A DNA stretch of 64,000 nucleotides from Macrostomum hystrix (GCA_950097015.1 CATNEN010000038.1:10678501-10742500), one strand, 5' to 3'; numbered from the stretch's first letter, positions 35,588 through 46,619 are shown. The notes: generated from the letters alone by a model not told the origin. Made by a program: numbers and translations.

Positions 35588-35662
35588 GGCCGGATTTGGG
35601 AGCTTCGAGGGCCGCATATGGCCCACAGGCCAGTTTGCCTTAAGCCAGTTTGCCAACCCCTG
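35588..35662 (-). mobile_element. hAT-like transposon terminus
   Basis: Read on the minus strand this starts CAGGGGTTGGCAAACTGG, then GGCAAACTGGCC, GGGCCATATGCGGCCCTC and CAAATCCGGCCC. This matches the general pattern of hAT terminal inverted repeats known from many animals. A partial internal duplication of GGCAAACTGG-CTTAAGGC is visible. The opposite terminus was not found, so this is a fragment or solo end. Confidence 0.5.
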
Positions 35663-37607
35663 GCTTAAGGCCATACAAAAGCCATGCTTAGTTTCCCAAT
35701 ACCCAACTAATTATTAATTTAACAAATCGACTTTTATGCAAATATTTACTTGCAGAAACTATTATAAAAATCAAAGTAGAAAACGAAAACTTGCACATTC
35801 ACTAAATCTAAAAAGGATGTTACATGGGCACCTGACTGTTGACAAAAATAATATTTAACAGCAATACTATTGATTTCAAGTGTATTGCTCAAAAATTTGC
35901 CAAATATGACAACAAGGTTTCTAGAAAGTAAATTTTATTGCTAAATTGTTTGTTACAACACTTCAAAGGTGAAATAATAAGACATTATAATACCTAATTA
36001 AAGCTTCAAGAATGCTAATAGAAAAAACTAACAAGATCATACAGTCATAATAATACATGGCACATTGCAATTATAAAAGAAGAAAATTATTAGAGTAGAG
36101 AATAAAAAAAGTTAAATTAATTTCCTGTTTTGTTTTTTAAAAATATATTTGTGGAGTCAAGAATTTCAAATTAGAATGCTATAACATATTTAACTAAATA
36201 TTATTATTGTACTAAACGTCCTTTCTATTCAGTAAATATTTTGTTGAAAAGTTTTATATCACCATTCCATTCTCAGAAAACTTAGAATTATGTGACTAGG
36301 CAAACTTTTTTTAACTGCATGCCAGTATTGCTTGAATAAATATGCACATTCTTAAGAATTATTGTTTTAAGAGAATCCTATTTTTTTATAATCTACTCCA
36401 AAGTATTCTCATTATTAAAAAATCTCATATTAAAGAATCTAATTCAAAAGATTGCTAATCTAAAGATTCCCATTCCTATTATATGACCTATTTACACATT
36501 TGAACTGCTGTGAGAGAGTATTCCTATACAAACTATGCAATTATCACTAGATTTCCACTGTAGCTTGGGATACAACTTCAGGAAGTTACTGATACTGGAC
36601 AAAAGTTACAGAGACAGATATGATTGCTAGAACATCTGTTTCTCATATCTAGTGTATATTGTCCCAGGAGAGGCTCGAATTCTCATTGGCTGCAGTCTAC
36701 CTGGCTCTGTGATTCCAGTACCCCATTGGTACTTTGGCTTCCACTTTCGATGTATTTCGAAAGACAAAGGGACAGGCTTCTGTACTTAATTTGAAACCAT
36801 GTTGAAGCCACAAAAGCAACCTCAACCCGATGGACATACTTCACTCTGTCATGATGATACACACACAGCAATGTGCCAACTGTGTGACAAAATTATGTTA
36901 AGGCATGAATAAGTTGCACTTGTAAAATGGTGGCATGCTGTAAGCATCTCGCAGATAAGCATCCTGATGCTTAGGCCTACAACTATAAGCACATAAGAAA
37001 GAACAACTAAAGGTGTAGAAAAGATCCAAAAAAGAGTCTGCCTAGTATTCGCCCCCTTAGAAGAATCAATGTAAGAGTATCCACAAAATCTATGTTATGG
37101 TTATGATGGAATTTTAACTGATACAAATAAAAGCAACTTGTATAGTCCATGTTCTTAAAGTTAAAAGCATTTAGCTAATTTAAGTATTAAATCAATTTGT
37201 TATAATTAACAAATTATAACAAATATTATAAGTAATAAGCTATAAGTAACAAAAAAATCAAATACTAATAATTTATTTACTTTCGATATTAATTGAATAA
37301 TACTATAATAATACAGTTCAGTCAGACAGTTAAATTAAGTTCCTAATTAAATCACCAAGGTATTGCACAAAAATATAGGCACACATTCCCATTTATTTGT
37401 TAAATTATTTTCAACATTCTTGAACTCATGCACATTTTTAAATAGAATGGCAGACACACTTGGCCCTTTGCAGCCTATGCATTGGACTGGTGCAACTTCT
37501 GCTGGGATGTTTATGCTGACTATAATTTCATCCCTACCCTATACAGTCTGGTCTCCTCAGCTATGAAGTTGAAATGGATAAATATTTTTCCACTGAAAAT
37601 ACCACCA
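35663..37607. other. AT-rich intergenic DNA
   Basis: Low-GC sequence. The stretch 36660-36890 is less AT-rich and has a short minus-strand frame (YHHDRVKYVHRVEVAFVAST) that may be a transposon remnant. No family was identified. Confidence 0.4.
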
Positions 37608-37617
37608 GGGGTCAGAC

Positions 37618-38304
37618 CATAATCAGGATCATGTCATGGTATACGCCGGAATAAAAAGTCCCCTAAAAAATCTACACCACTTCATACTGAAACGTACGCC
37701 AAGGTCCTAGGAACTTACGCTAGGTTTTCTAGGCTTTGTGACAATAAATGACCTTTTTTGCGTGATACACATTTTTGCCTACTTTATAAACACCTCTACT
37801 TAACCCGTAGAGGTCAGAGTCAAATTATGTACCATGAACTTCACGAAAGATTACAAGTAAAAGATTTTTTCTTCTTCAAATAAATTATTTAACAAATGTG
37901 TGGTTTTCATGTAAAGTAAATTGGCTTACAGATAATGCCAACAAAATCAATTTATTGTTTAAGTTTTTTAGAAAATTACACGATTAGTTTGCATACAAAT
38001 TTAAATTTTTATAAATCACGAATAGTTATGAACTTTCATTTCATCTTACGAGTTTTACGGTTTTTATGATTTTATAATAAGATTCTGAGGTTATGGCATT
38101 ATGCCGACAATTGTTAATATTAACTTTGGCATGAAGATTGGAGTTGGCATACTCTGCTTGGCATATATATGCCACGGCGTCACACCAAAAGGTATGACAA
38201 ATATATTTTACCTCATTTTTTATGCCAATTGTACGCCAAAAAAAAATTTAATTTTCAATTGTACGCCAGAAATTTCCAGTGTAATGTACATTATCCTGAC
38301 TATG
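37618..38304. mobile_element. Non-autonomous TIR element (MITE-like), about 0.69 kb
   Basis: Left end CATAATCAGGATCATGT and right end ACATTATCCTGACTATG are inverted with 15 of 17 positions matching. Identical direct repeats GGGGTCAGAC flank the pair (37608-37617 and 38305-38314), consistent with a target-site duplication of 8-10 bp. The inside is AT-rich, contains several TACGCC motifs, and has no transposase frame. Superfamily not assigned; a hAT-like TSD length is possible. Confidence 0.6.
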
Positions 38305-39835
38305 GGGGTCAGACCACACTGGAACAAGGGTTGTAGGCATGATAGAGCATGGCACTAACAACTTTCATGCTTCCTGCTCTTCTGTTGTCATGTTGCCATT
38401 GATCTAACAGTGGGTCCTGAGAAAGTGCAATTTCAAAAGGAAAAATAATTATACAAAACAAAATAAAACATTGCCCTTTAGAAGACTCTTGTGTGGCCAT
38501 TTTTGTGGCCTTTTTGATGTATACTGTTTGAGATGACAGGTGATGGTCTGGTGCAAAGCTTCTAACATTCTGCAGTAGTGCTGTTAGCTCTCGCCATGCT
38601 GATGACATCAAACTTCTGTGCCAAATTTGACTACTGCCCCTTACACTCTTATAAGGCAGCAAAGAGAGTATGCTGTATGCTGTTCCACAATGGTATCATA
38701 AAAATATTACAGTATTTTTCTGCCTACAAATACAGGTTCTTACCATACGGAAATAACTCTCACTACAGCCTACCTACAGATCTGAATATTAAATATGGCT
38801 TCATACTACAATACTCAATAGGACAATAGATCTAAGATATTTTAAGTAAGTAGTGAGTATTTGGCTCAGGCCAAGTGCCTGTTCGGACAATAAATAACGA
38901 ATGTGTTTTGTAAATAAAATATCCATTATAATGGATTAAAGGCGTAACGTAGTAAGCAGAAATAGGCTGATGTATTCTAAAAAAATAGAGGGTAAAAAAG
39001 TAAAAACTGTCACTTTTAAATTAGTGGATAAAGGTCAAAATACAATATGCTCTAGAAACTAAAAAGGCGGTATCGAACCATGTGAAATACATTTTGGGCA
39101 TAGAGAAGGCTAGAAGCGAGATTATCAATAAATATAACGATATGTGTACAATGCATTATATAATTGCTTGTGCTTCTGTGAATAAGCTTCGAATTATTTT
39201 ATCCAATTTCTCAGAACAACTTTAAAAGATTTAACAAAAAATTCGGCTATGATAAACTGAACTTGCTATATATTTTTATAATAAAATTGTCATACATGTA
39301 TTATTTGTTTTAACTAATTTTTTTTCTTTCTTTTTTACTTTTATTATATAAAACTATTTTGTCACCTCGTGATCAGTCGCCTCGTAATTTGATTCCCGTT
39401 CATTTCATCAAATTGTTAAGGTATTGTTATACCTTACAAACTGAAGCAAAGTTAGAAACAAAGTTTTTTTGTCGATTAAGAATTGCATGCAAAGCAACAT
39501 CACAAAGAGCTTCAGCGCTCGGGCACCAAAAAGGACGGCCAATCACATTTGTTACATTTCGCATATTTTCACTTTCGTTGTCGTTTTTTAACAACGTTAT
39601 CAGTTATTAAACTGCCCTAATCGCATATGACTTTTTGAACACCTATTTTAATTATCCAAATATAATATTGTTTAATATTGTTGTCAAAACAGGCTTCTTG
39701 TTGAATCGTCTGAGCCAAATCTACAACTATATACAACTGGCTGGGTCCCACGTAAGTCGTCATATCTCGTAGTATCTTCTCAAGAATTTCTCGCATCTCT
39801 AATCGTCACATCGTCACATCACTAACCTCAAGGCT
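38305..39835. other. Flank of the TIR element and AT-rich DNA
   Basis: The stretch 38315-38700 is less AT-rich and continues the sequence left of 37608 if the TIR element is removed, so the element split an older unit. A minus-strand frame here (SSAWRELTALLQNVRSFAPD) is coding-like, but no family was recognised. The rest is AT-rich without features. Confidence 0.35.
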
Positions 39836-39837
39836 AC

Positions 39838-40860
39838 AACCTCCAGATCAGGTTGACCCGATTTGTATGCTGTTGAAGCACTCCGCGCGCCACCGTCTTG
39901 TTGGCGGCAATTTTAACAGCAGCAAGTGCCTGGAATGTGGCTTGACTGTTAGAGTACATGTAAATAGCCACAGATATTCGCCCCAATGAGAAGCTTAGCA
40001 CATTCATTTATGGCGCAGAACTCCGCCTAAAAGACAAAGGTGTTTTCACCAACAATTGATGCTGGCTCTCTTGAAGCAAAGCTTCCACCCTTGTGGAAAA
40101 TGGCGATACCCGCGCTTCGGCCGGGCTGTTTGAGAGCGAGCCGTCGGTGAAGCAGTGGATGCCTTGTTGGGATCTGCGGTAGAAACAGAGCATGCCAACG
40201 AATCGTCGGACTTCCTCGGCCGAGTTTGGCGGCTGTATCTTGGCGATGGCTGCTATTTTGTCCAGCTGAGTTCCTTCTTGGCTGACAACATGGCCTAGAT
40301 ATAGGCGCTTCGGTACGCGAACACAGACTTGTCCTTGTTGAGCTTCACACCAGCAGCTCCCAGACGGTTGAAAATTTTAGTCAAGCTGACTTATACGAGG
40401 GCATCGAAACTCCGGCTGAACACAATCAGATCGTCCACGTAGACGAGCCCCTCGTCCCAGGTGAGACCAGACATAATGAGTTCCATCAGTCTCTGAAAGG
40501 TCGCAGGCGAGTTTAGCGCTGTATTTAACTGACGCCAGTCGGTGCATAAGCGAATATCGCCGTTTTTTCCGTTCGATGCTCAGATTACTGGCCCATGGCG
40601 AACTAGATGGCTCGATGACGTCGCACCTTAGCATCTTGCGGATCTTCTTGAGCAGTGCCGACGCAGCTCAGGTGGCTGCTGTTAACCGCAGTGGAATCGA
40701 GCTTGAGGCCGCAGGATCGCATGAGGCTGCAGCTGATCAGTGAGGTCTGGGCGCCCTTGTCGAGAAGAAAACTGACCTCTCGTCCTGGGACAAACCTGAA
40801 GCAAAGTCTTCGCCGTGGTCCTACCTGCCAACTCGCCAACGTTTTGGCAGCCAAGAATTG
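39838..40860 (-). pseudogene. Collapsed Ty3/Gypsy retrotransposon pol fragment
   Basis: Retropepsin, reverse transcriptase and RNase H pieces lie on minus in the expected order but in changing frames. Protease: SFLLDKGAQTSLIS (40770 region; the usual D-T/S-G reads DKG, so catalytically doubtful). RT start: IRKMLRCDVIEPSSSPWAS. Catalytic region: LVYVDDLIVFSRS (about 40450-40400). Connection: LYLGHVVSQEGTQLDKIAAI then RRFVGMLCFYRR. RNase H: GIHCFTDGS, and AIYMYSNSQATFQALAAVKI. Blocks between them are missing: the protease-RT linker, the RT centre between CTDWRQLN and the SPATFQRLM that precedes YVDD, and the RT-RNase H tether. No LTRs were seen. The protease end abuts the 29-bp array. It is a dead, internally deleted copy. 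Confidence 0.8.
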
Positions 40861-40861
40861 C

Positions 40862-43378
40862 AGACTAGATCAGTCATTGCTTAACTCTGCCTACTAGATC
40901 AGTCATTGCTTAACTCTGCCTACTAGACCGGTCATTACTTAACTCTGCCTACTAGACCGGTCATTACTTAACTCTGCCTACTAGACCGGTCATTACTTAA
41001 CTCTGCCTACTAGACCGGTCATTACTTAACTCTGCCTACTAGACCGGTCATTACTTAACTCTGCCTACTAGATCGGTCATTGCTTAACTCTGCCTACTAG
41101 ATCGGTCATTACTTAACTCTGCCTACTAGATCGGTCATTGCTTAACTCTGCCTACTAGATCGGTCATTGCTTAACTCTGCCTACTAGATCGGTCATTGCT
41201 TAACTCTGCCTACTAGATCAGTCATTGCTTAACTCTGCCTACTAGATCGGTCATTGCTTAACTCTGCCTACTAGATCGGTCATTGCTTAACTCTGCCTAC
41301 TAGATCAGTCATTGCTTAACTCTGCCTACTAGATCAGTCATTGCTTAACTCTGCCTACTAGACCGGTCATTACTTAACTCTGCCTACTAGACCGGTCATT
41401 ACTTAACTCTGCCTACTAGACCGGTCATTACTTAACTCTGCCTACTAGACCGGTCATTACTTAACTCTGCCTACTAGACCGGTCATTACTTAACTCTGCC
41501 TACTAGATCGGTCATTGCTTAACTCTGCCTACTAGATCGGTCATTACTTAACTCTGCCTACTAGATCGGTCATTGCTTAACTCTGCCTACTAGATCGGTC
41601 ATTGCTTAACTCTGCCTACTAGATCGGTCATTGCTTAACTCTGCCTACTAGATCAGTCATTGCTTAACTCTGCCTACTAGATCGGTCATTGCTTAACTCT
41701 GCCTACTAGATCGGTCATTGCTTAACTCTGCCTACTAGATCAGTCATTGCTTAACTCTGCCTACTAGATCGGTCATTGCTTAACTCTGCCTACTAGACCG
41801 GTCATTACTTAACTCTGCCTACTAGACCGGTCATTACTTAACTCTGCCTACTAGACCGGTCATTACTTAACTCTGCCTACTAGACCGGTCATTACTTAAC
41901 TCTGCCTACTAGACCGGTCATTACTTAACTCTGCCTACTAGATCAGTCATTGCTTAACTCTGCCTACTAGATCGGTCATTGCTTAACTCTGCCTACTAGA
42001 TCAGTCATTGCTTAACTCTGCCTACTAGATCGGTCATTACTTAACTCTGCCTACTAGACCGGTCATTGCTTAACTCTGCCTACTAGATCGGTCATTGCTT
42101 AACTCTGCCTACTAGATCAGTCATTGCTTAACTCTGCCTACTAGATCGGTCATTGCTTAACTCTGCCTACTAGATCGGTCATTGCTTAACTCTGCCTACT
42201 AGATCGGTCATTACTTAACTCTGCCTACTAGACCGGTCATTGCTTAACTCTGCCTACTAGATCAGTCATTGCTTAACTCTGTCTACTAGATCGGTCATTA
42301 CTTTACTCTGCCTACTAGATCGGTCATTACTTAACTCTGCCTACTAGATCGGTCATTGCTTAACTCTGCCTACTAGACCGGTCATTACTTAACTCTGCCT
42401 ACTAGATCGGTCATTGCTTAACTCTGCCTACTAGATCAGTCATTGCTTAACTCTGTCTACTAGATCGGTCATTGCTTAACTCTGCCTACTAGATCAGTCA
42501 TTGCTTAACTCTGCCTACTAGATCGGTCATTGCTTAACTCTGCCTACTAGATCAGTCATTGCTTAACTCTGCCTACTAGATCGGTCATTACTTTACTCTG
42601 CCTACTAGATCGGTCATTGCTTAACTCTGCCTACTAGATCAGTCATTGCTTAACTCTGTCTACTAGATCGGTCATTACTTTACTCTGCCTACTAGATCGG
42701 TCATTGCTTAACTCTGCCTACTAGATCGGTCATTACTTAACTCTGCCTACTAGACCGGTCATTGCTTAACTCTGCCTACTAGATCAGTCATTGCTTAACT
42801 CTGCCTACTAGATCAGTCATTGCTTAACTCTGCCTACTAGATCGGTCATTACTTTACTCTGCCTACTAGATCGGTCATTGCTTAACTCTGCCTACTAGAT
42901 CGGTCATTGCTTAACTCTGCCTACTAGATCGGTCATTACTTAACTCTGCCTACTAGATCAGTCATTGCTTAACTCTGCCTACTAGATCGGTCATTGCTTA
43001 ACTCTGCCTACTAGATCAGTCATTGCTTAACTCTGCCTACTAGATCGGTCATTACTTAACTCTGCCTACTAGATCAGTCATTGCTTAACTCTGCCTACTA
43101 GATCGGTCATTGCTTAACTCTGCCTACTAGATCAGTCATTGCTTAACTCTGCCTACTAGATCAGTCATTGCTTAACTCTGCCTACTAGATCGGTCATTGC
43201 TTAACTCTGCCTACTAGATCGGTCATTGCTTAACTCTGCCTACTAGATCGGTCATTGCTTAACTCTGCCTACTAGATCGGTCATTGCTTAACTCTGCCTA
43301 CTAGACCGGTCATTACTTAACTCTGCCTACTAGATCGGTCATTACTTAACTCTGCCTACTAGATCGGTCATTACTTAA
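40862..43378. repeat. 29-bp minisatellite
   Basis: About 87 copies of a 29-bp unit with core TACTAGATCGGTCATTGCTT and AACTCTGCC. The variants GATCGG, GATCAG and GACCGG, and TTGC versus TTAC, occur in blocks: a stretch at 40921-41340 recurs at 41360-41740, showing higher-order duplication. Confidence 0.97.
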
Positions 43379-43588
43379 TGCTTCTAAAATTAGGCAACCA
43401 GTCGACTATAGACAAACTTTCAGGCTTTGCTGCAGTGGCCGGGCCATAGACAAAGATTTAGGCCTTGACGCGACTGAAAAGTGCCATTCCAGCATCTGTT
43501 ACAAAAAGCAATAAGACAGGAAAGAAAACTTACAACCACAAAATACCAATTTCACCTAGTCAATATATATAGCTACACATCATTTTAT
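43379..43588. other. Left flank of the Crypton element
   Basis: A GC-richer segment (TTTGCTGCAGTGGCCGGGCC) then AT-rich DNA. It may contain the 5' part of the element or an upstream exon. No ATG-initiated frame continues into the recombinase. Confidence 0.3.
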
Positions 43589-43591
43589 TAA

Positions 43592-44949
43592 TTGGAGGAA
43601 CTTGCCGGTGGATTCACTGACGGAGTGACGCACGATGAGCTTCAATTTTTTAGTTCACTTTCCGCTGCTGACTGGAGTGCTGATGACGAACTGCGAAACT
43701 TTATCGACGCATTGACCAGTTCGGACGAAGGTTTTACGACTGGAGACAACCTTCCTGAATTACCTGAACTAACAGCTGGTTTCGGTGACGTTGATTTAGA
43801 TGCCGTTGAATTGTCGTCTCTTCCTCGAAGCTCGAGAGAACAAATGAACAAGGCTGGCGAAGCATTTATGAAATTTTTGGAGACGCGATCCATTCAAAGC
43901 CCCCAAGAGATGCCAGTGGCAATGCTGAACGAATATCTGCGCTTTTTCTACTGTACACTTAAGAATACTGATGGTAGTTTGTATGCCCCCTCTAGCTTGG
44001 TACGCTGGAGGGCTGGGATCCACTTCAGCATGATCCTAAAGCGTCCGCTTAATATCGTGTCTGGAGAAGACTTCGTTAGCTCAAATCGGATGTTGCGTGT
44101 TAAGGTACGCGAATTTCATAATTCAGGTGGAACAACTAAGCAGTTTCTACCGATCGAGGAAGCAGATCTGGAAAAAGTCAAGGCATATACTTTGATAGAA
44201 CCACAGCCGAACGCTTACAGGACGAGGTGGTATTCACCATTCTCTATATTCTTGGTGAAAGAGGACAAGAACACCTTAAGCATTTGAAAAAGCAGGGAGC
44301 ATTGGTTGCTGGTATCGACTCCGACGGACATGAGTACTATGAACTACCACCACTTCCAACTAAGATCCAATCGAGTGACCCAGCCAAGTGTAAAGACGAC
44401 AGAACGAAGCAGGCGCGCATCTATGGAGAGCATCGTGAACTGATTGCTCTGTGTGAGAGGTCTTTACCTACAGGGGTGAAAAACGGCAGATTTTTTCCGA
44501 AGCCTCTTTTGAACGATTCAGAAGGCAGACCCCGTTTTTCTACGAATCAGGTGCGCGGAGTCAACTGGCTGGCGAATTTTATGCAGAGGGTGAGTCGTCT
44601 ATGCAACTTGAGTAAAGTGTATAGTAATCACTGCATTCGCGTTACAAGGATCGCTGACCTGCGCGATAATGGTCATTCTTTGAACGATATTATGACTATT
44701 ACTGGCCAAAAGTCTGACAGGACTGTACGCCGCTACTTGTCTAGGCAGCGTGAACGCACTGTCCGGAATGTGTCCATGACAGTCAGCAGGGCTCTTAAGC
44801 GGAAGGGCGAAGCGGAGACTGCGATCTCTACACTAACGAGTGTGTCAGCTGATGCTACACATGGACAGAAGGATGATATGTTGGATAGGACACCGAGCAT
44901 GTTTGCCGGTTGCTCATTCCAGCACTGCACTATTAACTTTACGAAGTGA
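43592..44949 (+). pseudogene. Crypton-type tyrosine recombinase, one frameshift
   Basis: Two overlapping frames encode one protein of the Crypton/DUF3504 group (YR transposons; relatives were domesticated as KIAA1958, ZMYM and KCTD1-type genes in animals). N-terminal part (to about 44189): a core-binding region with SLYAPSSLVRWRAGIHFSMI. C-terminal part (from about 44191): catalytic region with Arg in ILGERGQEHL (codon 44260), HCIR (His 44629, Arg 44638) and Tyr in VRRYLSR (codon 44734), so the R-H-R-Y set is intact. The frames join naturally if two extra bases near 44189-44190 (AC in TATACTTT) are discounted: KVKAY then FDRTTAERLQDEVVF. No ATG opens the first frame; a stop lies just before 43592, so an upstream exon or 5' truncation is implied. 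A poly(A) signal AATAAA follows at 45044-45049. Function: site-specific DNA integration of its own element. Confidence 0.75.
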
Positions 44950-45043
44950 TGCTCTAATTGTCATCCTTAGGATTGCAATATGGCTAGACACTTTGTTTTA
45001 TTGTTTATTATCATGTTTTCAAGTTGTCTCGCTATACTGTTAT

Positions 45044-45049
45044 AATAAA
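45044..45049 (+). promoter_or_regulatory. Candidate poly(A) signal after the Crypton frame
   Basis: AATAAA about 95 bases beyond the Crypton stop codon, in TATAATAAATATAAC. Positional inference. Confidence 0.4.
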
Positions 45050-45251
45050 TATAACACAGCATATGAAAAAATGGTCTATGGTCAAAATGTTTTTTTCAGC
45101 GCTAAGGAATGACGCTGCGTGTCATTCGTGTCATTATAATACACTTGCGTATACGTACAATGACCATTGCTCAAAGTCTCTGAATCGAATTTTTTAGAAC
45201 TGGAATTCGATCGAAATTGAATCTAAAAAGTGTAGTATTTGCAGCCGCATC

Positions 45252-45309
45252 ATGCAGATGTCAGAAATAATAGTCCAAGAGCTGCTTTGGTTGCTGCTAA
45301 TTGCAATAG
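45252..45309 (+). CDS. EGF gene exon 1: signal peptide
   Basis: ATG at 45252 (a second ATG at 45258), 19 codons plus one base. The hydrophobic core is LLWLLLIAI. The donor ATAG/GTGAGT is consensus. It ends in phase 1, matching exon 2 (G + GG gives Gly). Confidence 0.7.
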
Positions 45310-46519
45310 GTGAGTTCTATGCCTGATTCTATTCCCGATTCTATGCCTGAATGAGACTATAGTTTAACTTTAGTTAACTCTAAACCAAGGTCCCTAAACT
45401 CGATTCCGCGGCGAGGCCACATTCATTTGGGGCGCAGCCGCGAAGAGAAGGCTTGGGAGCGTGTTGCGCAATTTACGTCCTTGAGGGCCAACCTCCAAGG
45501 AACAGTGTGAAGTGTACACTGCCAGACGATGAGAAAGTCAGGGCAGATGTACACATCTGTGTGAGCGTATGCCTGCGTACGGTATCTGTGCGCGTGTGAG
45601 CTCAGGAGTCAGCGAAATGGGCGGAATTGCCTCCTCGCTAGCTGCGGGTCTAGTGTCACCAAATGATGTGCCATTGCCCGCAGCCCTCTTGCAATTATCA
45701 TTAGTTATTATTATTAATTTATTACTATTATTAATATTATTTCATCATTCGCAGGGTCTCACGGACTCACAAGAGAAAAATGGAGCAAATGCGACTCAAA
45801 CCTGTGTCAGAACGGTGGCATCTGCAACAACATCACAGCCAGCCCGACCTGCATCTGCCCGCTGCCCTACATTGCTCCGCACTGCATAGTGGCCCTAGAC
45901 TACTGCAATTACATGCAGCCGGACAAGGGCATCAACGAGCTGCCGGTGTGTCTGAATGGCGGACTGTGCCGGGCGACTTACCAGGAGCCGTACTTCAACT
46001 GCTCCTGCGCCCCTCAATTTTCTGGTGCGAATAATGTCCCCGTTCACTTGGCCCAATAAGTTTTAGCGGATCCAAATTCGTTCGCTCTCCCCAAATACTT
46101 GGTGTCAGTTTAGTTGGACATAATCTAGCTTTGCAAAGCACAATTGGCCGACATTCGCTGCCCAATTACAGGCAGCCGATGTGAGTTCGCGCCGACAGCT
46201 GCTACCACTGGCCAAGTGACATCGAGCTTGAGTCGTGACGAAGGGATCTTTACGGTCACCCAGTTCTCATGTGAGGAATTCACTGCCCATGTTGGCAGGC
46301 AGCGTGTATTTGCGCATCATGTTAGTATATTTAATCGAGCTTCTTTTACCAGATCCAGGATACCACAGTGGTGAGCCCATCAGCTTCTTGGTCAAAGTCC
46401 TGGTCATTGGGACTCCATCCGCTGTGCTGGCTGTCGCAGTCATAGTAACCGCGATCTGTCTTTGCAATCGATGCCGCAATCGCCAGAGGAAGGAAGTCAA
46501 GGATGATTCAGACAGGTGA
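45252..46519 (+). CDS. Type I membrane protein with two EGF-like domains
   Basis: Four exons join in phase: 45252-45309, 45755-46024, 46172-46270, 46353-46519; 197 residues. Exon 1 encodes signal peptide MQMSEIIVQELLWLLLIAI and ends at G/GTGAGT. Exon 2 begins after ATTCGCAG. EGF-1 covers residues 32-63 and EGF-2 residues 70-113, each with six cysteines. EGF-2 is completed only across the junction at 46024/46172, which gives SGSRCEF, and this supports the splice. A short Thr/Ser stalk follows, then a transmembrane helix at about 155-177 (VLVIGTPSAVLAVAVIVTAI) and a Cys/Arg-rich tail NRCRNRQRKEVKDDSDR. This architecture fits EGF-family ligand precursors or small EGF adhesion proteins at the cell surface. 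Which one cannot be decided. Poly(A) signal AATAAA lies at 46608-46613. The tail may be longer if AG/GTGATT at 46515/46516 is used as a donor. Confidence 0.75.
45508..45740 (+). mobile_element. SINE-like repeat with ATT-rich tail, copy 2
   Basis: Second copy of the element at 31250-31462, same strand, inside intron 1 (45310-45754) of the EGF gene. Its ATT-rich tail ends only about 15 bases before the splice acceptor, so it probably supplies part of the polypyrimidine/AT context of exon 2. Confidence 0.75.
45755..46024 (+). CDS. EGF gene exon 2: both EGF-like domains
   Basis: Acceptor ATCATTCGCAG; reads GSHGLTREKWSKCDSNLCQN onward. EGF-1 is complete. EGF-2 is complete except for its last cysteine, supplied by exon 3. 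The donor is TCTG/GTGCGA (weaker than consensus). Unspliced it would stop after seven more codons. Confidence 0.78.
46172..46270 (+). CDS. EGF gene exon 3: end of EGF-2 and stalk
   Basis: Acceptor CCCAATTACAG (AG 46170-46171), entering in phase 1; reads SRCEFAPTAATTGQVTSS. Donor TTCTCAT/GTGAGG at 46270/46271 leaves phase 1, matching the next exon (T + AT gives Tyr). Confidence 0.7.
46353..46519 (+). CDS. EGF gene exon 4: transmembrane helix and short tail
   Basis: Acceptor CTTCTTTTACCAG (AG 46351-46352). Reads PGYHSGEPISFLVKVLVIGT, then the hydrophobic helix and a basic/Cys-rich stop-transfer, ending DDSDR and TGA at 46517. The helix is followed by NRCRNRQRK, as expected for a type I orientation. 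Confidence 0.72.
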
Positions 46520-46607
46520 TTTTGAGCCTTGAAAGTCTCTGCAGCTAAACCGGCCATTGTCCATTGACGGCTCTGGAGGCCATCGAAGATACTTATAAGG
46601 GATAAAC

Positions 46608-46613
46608 AATAAA
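46608..46613 (+). promoter_or_regulatory. Poly(A) signal of the EGF gene (short form)
   Basis: AATAAA 88 bases after the TGA, in GATAAACAATAAACTC. Confidence 0.55.
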
Positions 46614-46619
46614 CTCATT

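Noticed and set aside
40008-40897. Separate small genes on either strand
   Set aside because: Minus-strand frames are pieces of one Gypsy pol. The plus-strand frame is a shadow.
46267-46557. Minus-strand frame over the EGF gene transmembrane exon
   Set aside because: Antisense shadow with no domain. The plus frame has a phase-consistent splice and a membrane helix.
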